DNA of 64,000 nt from Rhizodiscina lignyota (lineage: Eukaryota; Ascomycota; Dothideomycetes; Aulographales; Rhizodiscinaceae): NCBI GenBank assembly GCA_010015805.1, contig ML978124.1:1736001-1800000 (forward strand). The letters are read 5' to 3'. Made by a program: the position numbers and the translations under genes. How positions within the stretch are numbered: position 1 is the first letter of the stretch; the number at the start of each line of letters is the position of its first letter. The notes below the pieces were generated by a model. The model searched no databases and was not told the origin of the DNA. It was given only the letters and a program-made list of their open reading frames with translations. Shown one piece after another: positions 41,585 to 53,528 of the stretch.

Positions 41585-42745
41585 TTAGCGCTGTGGATGC
41601 TCTTTTAACCATCGAACGCGCTCTTCCATGTCCTTCATGAACTTTTTCGATGCCTCAATATGCGGTGTCGCGACCCACCAGCCGTGGGGAACGCCTGTCA
41701 CTGTTAGTACCGCGTATTGGTGTATGTCAGCTAACCAACAGGCTCACCTCTATAAACGACCTTTTTAGTAGAAACGCCAGACTCCTCTCGCAGAAGCTCC
41801 TCATATAACAGTCCCTCATCGCGGACGATGTCCATGCCAGCAATCTGAAAGAAGTGAGGCGGTAGTCCCGCATGGCCCTTGGTAACTAACCGTCAGCACC
41901 ACATTACTCGTCTCATAAGATTGTCATATCACAAACCTTCGGATGGTTGAAGAACACATACAGCGGGCTGTTCAGATCGCCATTGTACGCCTTCCTCCAC
42001 TTCTTTATAGCCGCAATGGTCAGACCTCCTGGGGCATTCGCATTCTTCTCCATACTCTTACATCGCGCTTTGTACTTCTCGGGCATCACTTCCGGCGGAC
42101 AGCAGCTCGGGACCATCAAGTGTACGCCCGTTAGCGGCGGCTCCAGCCCCTCGTCTCTTGCCAGGTGCGCGACAACGTTACTCAGATTCGCGCCAGCGCT
42201 CGTCCCACCGACGATAAAGCACTTCGCCGGGTCAGCGCCGAGTGATCCAGCGTGCGTAGCAGCCCACTGCACTGCATCCCACGCATCGTTAGGGGCGTAT
42301 GGGAAGGGATACTCCGGCGCCAGACGATATTCTACGTTCACGACTATGAAGCCTAGAGAGCGGGCGAGCAGGCGGCAGCTGTGGTCTTCGCTGTTTACGC
42401 TGCCTATGACGAACCCACCGCCGTGAAACATGACGTACAGCGGACATGGCGAAGATGGTAAGGGGCGGGACGGTAAATTTTGAGCTTCATATCGTAACCA
42501 TCGCGGGTGGGGATGGTTTGCTCGTACTCTTCGACGCCATCGGGGGAGCTGGGGAAGTTGAGCAGCGATGAGGCGCGGAGGGTCCCGATTGGGATGTCTT
42601 CAACATTTATGGGCGGTAGATTGAGAGATTTGAGGGCCTTGGTATTGTTAATGCTTATTGTGCAATAGAGTTTTGCCGTGCTAATTACCTCGAGGTATTC
42701 AAGATCGGCTTCGCCATACTCTGACCAATTGGACGATTCGGTCAT
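41585..42745 (-). pseudogene. Alpha/beta-hydrolase fold-3 esterase, one frame break
   Basis: Exons 42689-42745, 41937-42637, 41748-41877 and 41585-41694 (introns 51, 59 and 53 nt) cover a complete hormone-sensitive-lipase-type esterase. It has the oxyanion motif HGGGF, nucleophile elbow GGTSAGAN, acid segment AGMDIVRDEG and catalytic-histidine segment GVPHGWW. At about 42461-42466, within GGGGCGGG (plus strand), the frame shifts by one base: upstream text reads KIYRPAP and downstream text LPSSPCPLYVMFHGGGF in a different frame. One extra base in this run would make the 998-nt total a whole number of codons (333). No intron explains it. All active-site residues remain, so this is either a very recent loss or a homopolymer error in the assembly. 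The function, if intact, is hydrolysis of short-chain esters. Confidence 0.75.
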
Positions 42746-45141
42746 GTTGATCAGCAATGAGACGAAATGCTCTCTTCTCTCTCTTGCTTTCGACAAAGTA
42801 TCGCGGATGTTATCTCACTATTCTGCAAAAGATTAAGAGAAAGAAAAGCTCTCCTTTGCGCTCTACAGATTGGAATAGACTGAAGATGAGCAATCAGTAG
42901 TTGAGGAAACCTACCATACTTATCCTCAGGACGCAACAGGTCAGGTATATCCAAAGTGCATCGTACTCGGGCCCGGCTGAGACAATTCTATCCATGCCTT
43001 CGGAATACCGTCCGGAGCCGTAACTGCTTGCACATCTCCAGCCATTCAGGGGACAAGTTCCACGGTGACCCCAATGCGGCATTTGCGGCGACTTCACAAG
43101 ATTATCAAAAGCAGGTTTCCAGTCGCTTTATGAGGTAGGATAAAGGACCAGAAATGTAGTCTGGAGTCATCAATCACCTCATCAGCGTCCTGCGGCAAAT
43201 TAAACGTCACTGAAGTAGCGTCTAGTCGTATTCGTTTAACCTCCAGCTTCCTCGTTCGGATTGCGTGAGCGGGTCACCGCCCTTATGCGGGAAATTCGAC
43301 TACCTCAATAGGCGCGGAGAGAGAAGTGGCTGATACGTTGACTCATTGTAAGATATTGACAAGGATCATTCCAGACGTTAACGCTTCGTACGCAGTCAAG
43401 CATATTCGCTTAGAAACGAAGAAAGCTGCTGCTGGTCATCATCGTAGAGTGTAGTCAAACGCCACCGGTTCCTGTAGACTTCCACCAACGTGCGAAGACG
43501 CTAGCGAAGACTTTCAAGATTGTCTATTTGTGGCTGTTCGGAGAGGACATGACATGGCACCGGCGAGAAGCTAAGATGGAGAATATCTGGTAGAGAAGGC
43601 ATGAAGGCTTCAAAGGGATAGATAGTTTGAGTAGCTTAAATAGTAGAGATATTACGAAGGAGTCCCCTGCAACATAGGCTGTCAGCCCACCATTTCCGCT
43701 TGACACGTTGATTCCTACAGAAGCATATGCCCTTAGACAGGAGACCTAGTAGAGACACCTATATCTATGTAAATCTAAGTCATTGAGGAGTAGCGCTAGT
43801 ATTGAAAAGGCCCCTCCCGTACTTAAACGCTAAATTGCACGACAGTTCAATCATTAGAAGACTCTCCTTGCAGTTTGCGGACCTGGCAGATAACCTTCTG
43901 AGATACCTGCGCGAGATGCGATTACCCTGAGAGGCGGCCACTGAATAAGTTCATAGCATCGGCAATTCCGCTTAACATGTTGCGCTCTGCTCCATGCCAA
44001 CAACCCTCTTCGCCGCAAAGTCAGACATACGCTTCACAAACTTCAAACGTACCTCAACCAACCCATCAACTTATACAAGGAGCCTACCCACCTCCAACTC
44101 CCACATATCTTTGCCTCCTTACCGGCCTATCCAACCCCCTACTTTCCCCCTTCCCTCGCATATCGCAAAACCTCACAGAAGATATCTCACGTCACACACT
44201 GCCAAGACATCACGCATTCGCAAACACGCACACCAAAACATCAATAACCATATTTTCATTTTCCCTCGCTCTATCCTGGCACTCGCCATCGACACACTCC
44301 CCGCTCGCCGCCTCAAACAAAACTACAAAAGGAGGTATCTATAGAATCGAAGTAAGAGTCAACTTGCACCAGGCGACACGCCTGCTGCATTACAAACTTG
44401 TACCGCAGAAATTGCACCGCAGTGTATTCAACATAGGAAAGAAACTAGCTCGGTGTGACGCGCGCGCGCAGGCGCAGAGGAGAGGGAAAAACTACAAGAA
44501 GGAAGGCTATTCAACGCCAGCCATGCAATTAAACTGAGAAAGCCCGAAACCATGCCATTCCCCCCCATTCCCCCATCAACACCCGCACCGGTTTTTACAA
44601 AGGAGAGATGATAGACAAATGCCGGCGGCGCAGCGGGCAGGAATGGTGTGTTAGCAACTACTACCAAAGGCAACGCAAAAAGTCAAAAAACAAAAATTAC
44701 ATCAGCAATTCAGCTGTCTCTGGTCCGCAGAAAAGCGCAAGCAAAGTCGAAGCCAAAATGTGCAAGGTAAAGAAGCAGTCCCATGCCTGCGGTATCCTCA
44801 GAATTAAAAGCGCTTAAAAGGGCGCGCAAAGAAAAAAAAGTCGAAAAAGACAAAGAAAGTGTATCCGGTCCCGCTTTATCGCCAGTACAGACACGCATCA
44901 ATCGCTCGCCATACTCCTCGCAATACTTTCTGAGAACTGTGTCTTCTCTCCCTCCATCTCCTCTTCTGCCCAGCGCTCATTGCGCTCCATCCACTCCTGA
45001 ATCCTCTCTTCCAGTCCCACAAACCCATTGTCAAAGGTCAAGAAAACCAAATGCTTCCAAGTCAATGTGTTATCCAGCATCGGGCTCTCCGGATCATACC
45101 ACGGCACCGACAGCGCGCGACTCTCACTTCCACTGCCACTC
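42746..45141. other. Gene-poor 2.4-kb spacer
   Basis: No supported gene. The 186-codon frame at 43977-44537 is Pro/Ser/Thr-rich with no domain. 44540-45141 probably includes the 3' UTR of the kinase gene. Confidence 0.4.
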
Positions 45142-48100
45142 TCAAGCGCTCCCTCCCTCTCGACTCTTCCCTCTCCTTCTGAATAGATCCATGACCCTCT
45201 TGGCGGCGGCGGAAGTACCTGAATGGCCGCCATCCTCGTATGCATCGTTAAAGCGTCGGTGAGGCTTCTGAAGTTTGCCTGAGCTTCCACTAGGCAAACC
45301 ATTATCTTGCTCACTAGGATCGAACCCGCTCGGGTATTGCGGAGCGAACGGGAGTGGTTTCTCGTACTTACCTTCATCACGCTGCTGCCTCACTGCTTGA
45401 TCGTTAGTCGTCGCTGTCGCGGTGTTGCTCGTTGTGCGGTAGTAGTCTTGGGGGCCGTCGTAGTACTGTCCGGAGTATTGGAGGTCTTGCTGCTGCTCAG
45501 CTGCTTGTGCGCCAGGAACGCCACGACGACGGTCGAGCGCAGAGTCGTACAAGACAGGGATGGTGCTCTGCGTCGCGGTCGTGCTCTGGCTGGGACTTCT
45601 GCTTGTGCCCTGGCCGAATGCCATTCCGCCTGTTCTCGGCGCCTGCTGTCCTGCGCTCGCGCTCCTCTGCACCGCTCGTTGCTGCTCACGCCTAATCTTC
45701 TCGTACTGCGGATTGTATCCGCCCATTTCAGCGGTCTCGGCCACGGGAGTAGGAGGTTCGTCGTCACGTTTGCCGAAGCCCTTGAAGAGCGAGAAGCGGC
45801 GCGAGTTACGCTTCTCTTTGGGGAATGCGCCATTGCTGTCGTCCGTGTTCTTGCGGCCGAAACTGAAGCTCGTGCGGCGAGAATCGCTGCTGCCTCTCCT
45901 GCCGTCGTCTTGTGGGAGTGCCTGTTTCATGCTCGTAGGCGGGTAGCTCTTGCCCGGCTTGCCCGTTCTTGCCCCGCTTGCTGGATCGTGGCTTGGACGA
46001 TTGCCCTTGACGCTGCCGGTTCGGCCAAGAATCTTATCGGTAATGCCGCTCAATGTGCTTGAGCGCTTGTGAGTGCGGTTTGGATGGTTGTAGCGCGGAT
46101 CGGGAGTTTCTTGCTGATAGGTAGCGGGAAGGCGTTGAGTGCTGAGGCGACCGAAATCTGTGGTCTCTGGACCTGCAGATTGTGGTTCGCGTTGCTGAAT
46201 CTGTTGCACTTGTGACTGTGTCGGAGTGGTGATAGTGTACGGAGTTCCTTTAGGCTGAGAGAAGCGGCCTTGTGCGTTTGTAGCTGCCACAGCTGCGGTA
46301 GACGGCTGACTGTAGGAGTTGCCACGAGATGGGAGACGATTGGCAGTCATGGATCCTCCGGTGGTGGGACGTGAGGTACTAATGGCAGGGGCTGGTGCGG
46401 CTCCAGCGAAGGCTGTGGAGTCTGACGCTGCTCGGACAGCCTCTCGAACGGGACGCGCAGGCGGCGGCATCGAAGTTTGAACTGGTGGAGCTCGTGGTGG
46501 CTGGGCGCGTACCGCTGATGCTCCATCTGTTGGAGGTACCTCTACTGGTCCAGCATTCTCGGGACGAGCTCGCGATCTTGCGGCAGTGGATTGGCTATCC
46601 ACTGGAGCCTCTCCTCTAGCGGTAGAAGATTGCGGAGCAACATACTCGACTTGAACAGTTCTGCGCTTGTTGTCTCGTCCCTTTGCTCTGTCGGCTGCAG
46701 GGTCGTCGACCTGGACTTGGGACTTCTGGAGTCCAACATTGGAGGGAGGCATATGAGATTTGCTTGGCTCGCGAACAGAGGCGCTTCGTCCAAGTTTTGG
46801 TCCGTTGTCATAAGGATCATCTATGCTAGTCACTATCTTCGCCATAGGGGTTAGCAGGGCCATGAACATACCATTATTGAACGCCGTATTTGCAATATCA
46901 GACTGAGTGGTTGTGCTGCTCGTGATGAACTCGACCACATGTGCATATTCACTCAGCCAGCTGTGCCGCGCAACCTCGAACAAGTCTGCACGCTTTCGTG
47001 GGTCGGGTACGAGAATGCGCTTGAGCAGATCTCTAGCATGAGGCGTGACATATTCGGGGAATGTAAGAGGGGTAGAGACGATGTACTTGTACAACAGGTT
47101 GATGTTGTCGCCTTCAGGGTTGGCTGGGTCATCGTCGAAAGGCAAGTATCCTGCAAGCATTGCGTACTTGTAAAATTTAGTAACTGTTAACGCTCAGACA
47201 GTGCTGTTGAATCTTACCAAGATGACACCGCAACTCCAAACATCCACCTTGCGGCCAGTGTACAGCGTATCACTGACAACCAACTCCGGGGCGGCATAGC
47301 ACGGACTTCCACAGCTAGTTTGCATGAGATCACCTCTGCGGTGGCCATCCTCCAACGTCCGGTCCAGACCAGACTTCTTGATGTAGTCCTTGTCGTTGAG
47401 TCTGTACTCAATCTCTTCACCAAGCTCGTCATTAGGATTGAAAGTATTTGCGAATCCAAAATCCGTGATTATAATGTTCCGATTACGGTCCAGCAAAAGG
47501 TTCTCGAGCTTCAAGTCGCGATGCACAATGCCCTTCTTGTGCAAATATCCAACACCGCTCACGAGCTGCGCGAACAGACGTCTAGCAGCGTGGTCTTTCA
47601 GATATCGATGGTTGAGAATGTAGTCGAATAGCTCACCGCCGGATGCGTACTCGAGGATGATGCCAATGTGGCGCTGTGTTTCGACCATCTCATGAAGTCG
47701 AACAATGTTTGGATGCTGAAGGTCGCGGAGGATGTTGATCTCGCGGTAGATCTTGGGAAGACGGCTGGGGTTGGTCTGGAGGTTCTCCTTGCGGATGAGC
47801 TTGATGGCAACTTGAACACCACCATCTCGCTTCCAGCCCATCTTGACTTTGCCGAATTCACCTTCACCAAGTGTTTGACCAAGAACGTAATCACCAAACT
47901 TCATCTCTTTGCGCTGCTTTCCGCCCTTGTCTTGAGCTTTGCCAGCACCACGGCCTCCATCATCAACACCCTCACTTCCCACAAGACCAAGACCAGTAAT
48001 TGGAGTGACGTCAGAGCCCAGTTGCATCGGCTGAGACTCTGCAATCCGTGCTCTCTCACGAGCAACATCTTCTTGTGGATCAGCAACAACAATCCGATTC

Positions 48101-48747
48101 ATGATTGTGCTCTCTTCTCTTGGAAGATCGGTTCCCATGGGTGGTTGGCCAACTGCGTTTGCAGAGCGAGAGTGCGAAGGAGACTGCTTGGTTTTTGTAG
48201 AGCTACTGACGCTCCGCGGACCATCGCGCGATGACTGCTGTCTGCGCCTCGATTGCGTAGCGTTTGCAGCAGCCGCCGCTGACGTTGACTCGTCACGAAG
48301 ATTTGTTGTGTAACCAGCATTCGATGCCTGACCTGTCCGCGGAGACGCACCTTGCGCATCCAGCGGAAGCTGTCCCATCTGTTGCTCCATGGTTGGGGCA
48401 GTTGTGGTGTTTGATTTTTGGGTTGAGGAGGTTCGTTGTGGGGGAGAAATTGGAGGGCCAGCAGAAGACGAGGTAACAAGCGGAGAGGCGTCCGTTGACG
48501 GAGGCAGTGGTTGCGCGCGGGGTGTTAGACTCGAACCGCTCGACTCTACCGGAGATTGTGTTGAAGGTTGCTGAGGTGTGTGTGGTGAAGCGCCATTACC
48601 GGCCGATCTGGGCGCGGGTTTTCTGGAGGAGGCAGGCGAGGTGTTTGAAGCCACGCTGGGCGATTGTTGCGAGTAGTACTGATCTCGAGACTGGTACTGA
48701 CGGTTCGAGAGAGGTGCTGAGCTAGATTGTACCGCGGCCGAAGACAT
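45142..48747 (-). CDS. Ser/Thr protein kinase, Kin4/Ppk1-like
   Basis: Two exons, 47218-48747 and 45142-47166, with a 51-nt GTAAGA...CAAG intron inside the kinase domain (VIL|YAMLAGYLPF), give 1184 aa. A disordered Ser/Pro/Thr/Gln-rich N-terminus (1-285) precedes the catalytic domain: glycine loop LGEGEFGKVKMG, VAIKLIRKE lysine, HRDLKLENLLLD, ITDFGFAN, and CGSPCYAAPELV. An insertion (EEIEYRLNDKDYIKKSGLDR) lies before the activation segment. The domain ends near HSWLSEY; the 600-residue C-terminus is low-complexity with RTSFSFGRK and RRFSLFKGFGKR motifs. In budding yeast Kin4 restrains mitotic exit when the spindle is misplaced; that role here is inference from the domain layout. The ATG at 48747 (MSSAAVQSS) is chosen over an upstream GTG. 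Confidence 0.88.
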
Positions 48748-51357
48748 CGTCCGGCGACGCGGACAAGGCTGGATGTGCTCGAGCGTCAACACGGAATGGA
48801 TGGAGGGGTGCTGGTTGAGGCGGAGAGAAGGAGATCAGCGGAAAGGGTCAAGTGGAGCGGTGCCGCGGAGGAGAGGCGGTAAAGGAGCGACGCGAGAGTA
48901 TAGAGGGCGTATTTGGCGAAGGGGGGAGAATTGGATTATGGGATTATGGGGGTGAACGTGAAGCGCAGGCGCCTGTCTTTCACGTGGAAGGATCGTCGTG
49001 CGTTGGCTGGCGGCGGCGGCAGCTCAAGCGCGGGCGAGATGCAGCGAGGGTAATTGGGCTGACCGCGCGTGAGGGCTCTCAGTTCTGCAGCGTGTCGCTG
49101 TGAAGCGGAGGGATTGCTGGCGATGCTCGCAGTGGTGAGCGAGGCTGCAGTGACGCGGACGGGCGGTAGGAGCGACGTCGTGGGAAATTGCGCGCGAGGT
49201 GCTTCGAGTTGCAGTGGGCAGGTGCGAGCGAGCGGTGCAGTCGAGCAGCAGCGGTCGAGGAGAGCTAGGAGGCGGGCGGCCTCTGAGCGGTGCTGCCGGC
49301 GCGATGCACGCCAGCTGGTGCCAGTGTTGCGTTTCGTTTCGCACCTTTGGCCGCTGCGAGTGTTTGGGAGATGCAATGGCAGCGGTGGATAAGGGGCCTT
49401 GGGCGTTGAGCGGGTAGGGTCTAGTCGACTAGAGAGAGTAGGGTGTGGGTGTGCAGCTGCAGAGCAGGCGCAAGCGGCAGCGGGAAGATTTGCGTGTGGC
49501 TGGGGAAGCTGCGCGAGTTTCACAAGTCCCGCGCCTACAGCGGGCCTGCATGTGCTCCACCTGCCACTGTGCTCCGTATACACCATATCAATTCAATTCA
49601 CGAAACACATTTCCTCCCGCTCTACAGAAACAGACGATGCTGCTCTCTCCGCTCCCTCCCCATTCCGTCGTCTTCGCCGTGCCCGCAGTCGTCGGCAGTC
49701 GCGCCTGCTCGCATTGCTACACGCAATTTAAAGCCCATGGCGCGTGGTCGGCAGCAAGTGTCCAAAGGCCGCGTGAATGGAGCCCATGCGCTCTCACAAG
49801 CCACGCGACGACAAGACAACCTTAGAGGCCGCTGTCACCTTTGCAACTTCCCCGCCCAAGCGAGCCAAGCCTGGTCCCCAGCACTCAAGTTTGTTTCACC
49901 AGCTCAGTCTCGCAACCGAATGCGAGTTGAGCTCGCATATGAACGTCTCGTTGCAAAGACGCGCGATCTGCTCGCGTGTAATGGCTACCTCGCGCTGTCT
50001 CTTCTCGATGGTGTGTCTGCTAGTTCCTTGGACGAGCCGGATGCCTGCCCACGTGTTGTTGCTACTGCTGACCTTGGCCCTCGACCGACATGGATGCTGG
50101 GATGAACGAGATTAATTGTAATGCAAACAAACAACAACATAACGTCACCGTTGCCATGCATCTTCTGCAGCCCTGCGAGATGGCAGATCTTGCATAATGT
50201 ATGCCAGGCAGTCAGCATTCCTCCATTGACATGCTGCTTTTCGTGCGCCGCGACTGTCGTGAGTCGCTGGTTATTCTCTGTACGAGGTGGGGTGGTGATC
50301 TGGCATCATGCCCATGCTAGGTTCTCGACGTGGCTTGATGTCAATACTCCGGATGGATTGATTCGATAATCGATAGCTCCCACACAGATCCTAGATGAGT
50401 GGCTCGAGAGTGCCAAAATAGCCAACCCCGATGGATATCGAAAGTCATGCAGCAAACAAGAGATTCGCTCTTCGCCTGTGCGAGAGTATCGTTGAAAGCT
50501 CACAATCACACACCTTAGCCAGTATTTGTTCTGTAGTCACCATGCGCTTCAACAGCTCCATATATCATGGCCACGTGTATCTGGCTCGACGACAACACAA
50601 CTGGTCACCGGTCAAGCTGCAACGCCAATGGGAGAGTAGCCAGCTCTTGCACTTCAAGGCAATCGAAGCTATCTCTGCAGATTTAGTTCTGCCTTCTTTG
50701 GAGTAAGTATCAAGAAAAGACATATCTGTGAAAGTTTGGTTCTACAGTTATTAGAGTATATGTCAAGGCAAGCGAGATGTCTCTGAAAGCTTCGTGCTAC
50801 GTCCTTTGGAGTGTAACTGATGATAGCGACATCCTTGGAAACCTTCTATGCTTCACTGGCTGGAGAGTCTATGCGCTGTACCTGTCCGCCGTCGTGAAAG
50901 CTACGGCCAATCTACTTGTCACTGTCCAGGATTGTTCGAAAATGTATTAAGTAATGTATACTGCATTAAGCTTATCGTAACTTCTTGAAGAGACTAAGCC
51001 AAACGTTTCATGCAATTGGCCGCTATCGAAGGGTATAATACAAGGCATTCTTGGCCTTGAATGCTCATGCCGAACTAGAAGAAAAAATCACCGCAAGACA
51101 ATTGCCAACCAGAATACGCAAGGGACTTGTCCGCTCAGGATGGATCCGCCTAGGCGACAACGATGTCGCCTGAACTCGCCCTGCTTCGTAAACTCCCGAA
51201 CGCCCTGCGCTTAGAGAAAGAAAACCATGTCGAATCATGAGGTCGGTTCCCTTGCGGGAACAACAAATGAAAGTGTACCAAGTGCAGCATCGATGATTAT
51301 TACCGCATCTAAGACCGCGATACTACTATCGTGATTAGTGCTCGCCTAGGGGCGACA
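48748..51357. other. 2.6-kb spacer upstream of the Kin4-like gene
   Basis: No gene supported. The overlapping 100-220-codon frames at 48936-50115 run on both strands and carry no domain; the sequence is G+C-rich and probably is promoter and long 5' leader of the kinase gene. A 10-base palindrome CGCCTAGGCG (51147-51156) and a hairpin-capable stretch at 51152-51171 lie near the 3' end of the Rax1-like gene. Confidence 0.4.
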
Positions 51358-52621
51358 TTACAGTCTCTTTCCGGGGACGAAAATGAAAAGACAGCAGAGC
51401 GCTGCGTCGATGAGAATGACCGCACCGAGGACCATGAGGCTCCTCTTCGCAATCAGCTTCCGCACGTATGGCTCGCGCATCCGATGAAAGGAGAGGAAGG
51501 TGTACTCGCTGAATCCAAGGAGACCAAGGATCGGGTCGAGCATGTACTGATGAGTCGCGAGAGCGTAGACGCCGACGGTGAAGGGGAGAATCAACTATAG
51601 TGTATATCAGTTCAAGTGCGGAGGAATTTTCGACATGTACTCACCCAGCATCGCGTCAGCCGACCGAAATTCAGGAAGATGAGGATAAATGCAGTCCAGA
51701 ACGCGCCGAACAACGCCAACAGGCCGACGATTAGCCGCAGCATCATGCTTGGTGGCACGATGTTGCCGAGAGCCTTGCTGCGCAGGAAACCGGGGAAAGC
51801 GTCCCTTTCCATGGCCTGGAAGACGTAGTCTTTCGCGTCGTCAAACACTTCTGGATCATCTCTGCCCTGCTCTTCGATCGCCGATGTGATCTGGTTTAGG
51901 ATTCCTTGAGGTAAGATGATCTCGCGCTCAGCGCCAGGAAGCAAGAACGTGTAGAGAACCTTCTCGGCCGATGCGCGAATGTCGGCGCGATTCACTGTGT
52001 GCTGCGGTGAAGATGATATGTTTCCAGGTGACGAGTCTTGTCCTGAAGTGCCGGGTGAATTGGAATTGCTGTTGGCCACGAATCCTGGGCGTGGCAATGG
52101 CTCATGGCCGGACCCAGGTGTGGTGTTTTGAGTTGAGGGCTGGCTGCCTTGGCTGTGCGATGGAGAGTGTCTGCTCTGAGTTTCGGAACGCAGGAATGCG
52201 GAGAGACGCTGCTCTGGTGTGGTCGCAGCAGGTTTTTCTTGGGTGCCCGAGGGGCCTGCGAGTCCACTGTCTGAAGTGCCTTCAAGGCCTGACGACGAAT
52301 GCTTGCTTGCTTTCTCCAATTCCGGGGTATCTATGAGCACGGAACGTCGTAGCTCGCGAACGTAGTGCCGGCAAAGTGACATGTGTTGAGAAACGTCAAG
52401 CCTGTGAAGGAGCAGTCAAATCTCAAAATAGTGGTGAGTTAAGCAGCGCAAACGTACCAAAAGTCAAGATAGTCCACTGAACGCTGTTGGTCGCGCATGT
52501 AGATGTAGAAGGAGAAAAGATCAACAGGCGCCATTGTGCGTCTTGACAGAACCTCAAAAAGGTTCGGCAGACGATTGCGCGCCTGGTCGGGCGTGGGCGA
52601 CGGGGTCGCCATGGCCGCCAT
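51358..52621 (-). CDS. RGS-domain membrane protein, Rax1-like
   Basis: Exons 52458-52621, 51645-52401 and 51358-51594 (introns 56 and 50 nt) give 385 aa. The first 200 residues are an RGS domain divided by a long insert: NLFEVLSRRTMAPVDLFSFY, RSVDYLDFWLDVSQHM at the first junction, then after a Ser/Gly/Pro-rich loop EKVLYTFLLPGAEREIILP and VFDDAKDYVFQAMERDAFPGFL. Three hydrophobic segments follow (LRLIVGLLALFGAFWTAFILI; LILPFTVGVYALATH; VLGAVILIDAALCCLFIFV). This order is that of yeast Rax1, a bud-site-selection membrane protein, and its filamentous-fungal homologues. RGS domains accelerate GTP hydrolysis by G-alpha subunits; whether this type does so is not settled. I used the first ATG of MAAMATPSPTP. 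Confidence 0.88.
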
Positions 52622-53252
52622 AGCGATTGATGCGCAGTTTGACCTCCAAAATAGACCGACTCTTCCTTTCGCGGTGTTGCGAGCCCGCCGTTGCCAATTG
52701 GTATGTTACTGCGCGAGCGAATCCAGGGGACGTCAGAGAGGGGTTCGATTCGTGCGCGCAATCGTGAGAGCGAAGGCGATGTCGTTTCGGTGCGACTGTG
52801 AGCGATTGTAGGGTTCGGAAGAGGCAGTGAGAGCAGAATTGGGTGGTTCGAGTGGTTGTGTGTGAATGTTCAGCGGTCGAGGAGTGAAGTTGGCAGCCCT
52901 TTGCTCGGGCTTGGCAGCAACGACGCGAGCGAGCTCAGACACTTCGTAAGATTAAAGTCGGGGAATCGACCAGGGACGGCGCGAGTCGGCGAAACGCGAA
53001 GTGTATTAAACTATCGATTACAATGTTGTATAGAAAGCCGTGACGGTCGTGAGCGAGAGTGAGTGAGTGAAGAGTTGAGGAGAGAAAGGTGAGCGTGGAG
53101 GATCGCGACAGAATCAAGGCGGCGTCCTTGTGGTGGGCCTTGAAATGAGGCATGACCCCCGGCAGCCAATCAGAGGCCGCGCTGGTTGCCATCACTTTCT
53201 GACTCGCCGAAGACCAAATTCATTCGAGAAGCAGGGCGCCCTTTTTCTCCGT
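52622..53252. other. Spacer upstream of the Rax1-like gene
   Basis: Promoter and leader of the minus-strand Rax1-like gene. No gene or RNA supported. Confidence 0.4.
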
Positions 53253-53438
53253 ATGGCTAACACAGCTTCATGGCGGACGATCCAAGTCGATTTCGACAAC
53301 TTGATTAAAGAGCACCCATTAGGCTTCGATCATCCGTCTTACAACTGTACGTGCAGCCACATCTGCAAAGCCTTGTTAGGCACCAGCAAATGGAAGCCTC
53401 ACAGCGGCACAGCCGCAAAGGACAGCTGTGACTGCTGA
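53253..53438 (+). CDS. Possible small Cys-containing protein
   Basis: A 61-codon frame starting with ATG, reading MANTASWRTIQVDFDN and later NCTCSHICKALLGTSKW, ending DSCDC. No signal peptide and no known domain. It lies 90 bases above the ATG of the prolyl-hydroxylase gene and could be part of its leader or a chance frame. Weak call. Confidence 0.25.
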   Translation: MANTASWRTIQVDFDNLIKEHPLGFDHPSYNCTCSHICKALLGTSKWKPHSGTAAKDSCDC

Positions 53439-53528
53439 GTCGAGGTAGCATATAACTAGTCACGTTTTCTCTCGTCGTCTCACATATTTCCTTCCTTAAT
53501 AAATTTATCATCCTGAAAATTTGCAACT

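Noticed and set aside
43977-44537. 186-codon Pro/Ser/Thr-rich plus-strand frame
   Set aside because: Low complexity, no domain, in a spacer next to the kinase 3' end.
42746-45141. Search for transposon, LTR or virus-like remains in the larger spacers
   Set aside because: No terminal repeats, transposase, integrase or reverse-transcriptase text was seen here or elsewhere in the window.
49443-50105. 220-codon plus-strand frame
   Set aside because: Stop-poor G+C-rich DNA open in several frames; no domain or conserved motif.
52738-52752. GGTTCGATTC, like a tRNA B box
   Set aside because: No A box or clover-leaf pairing at the right distance.
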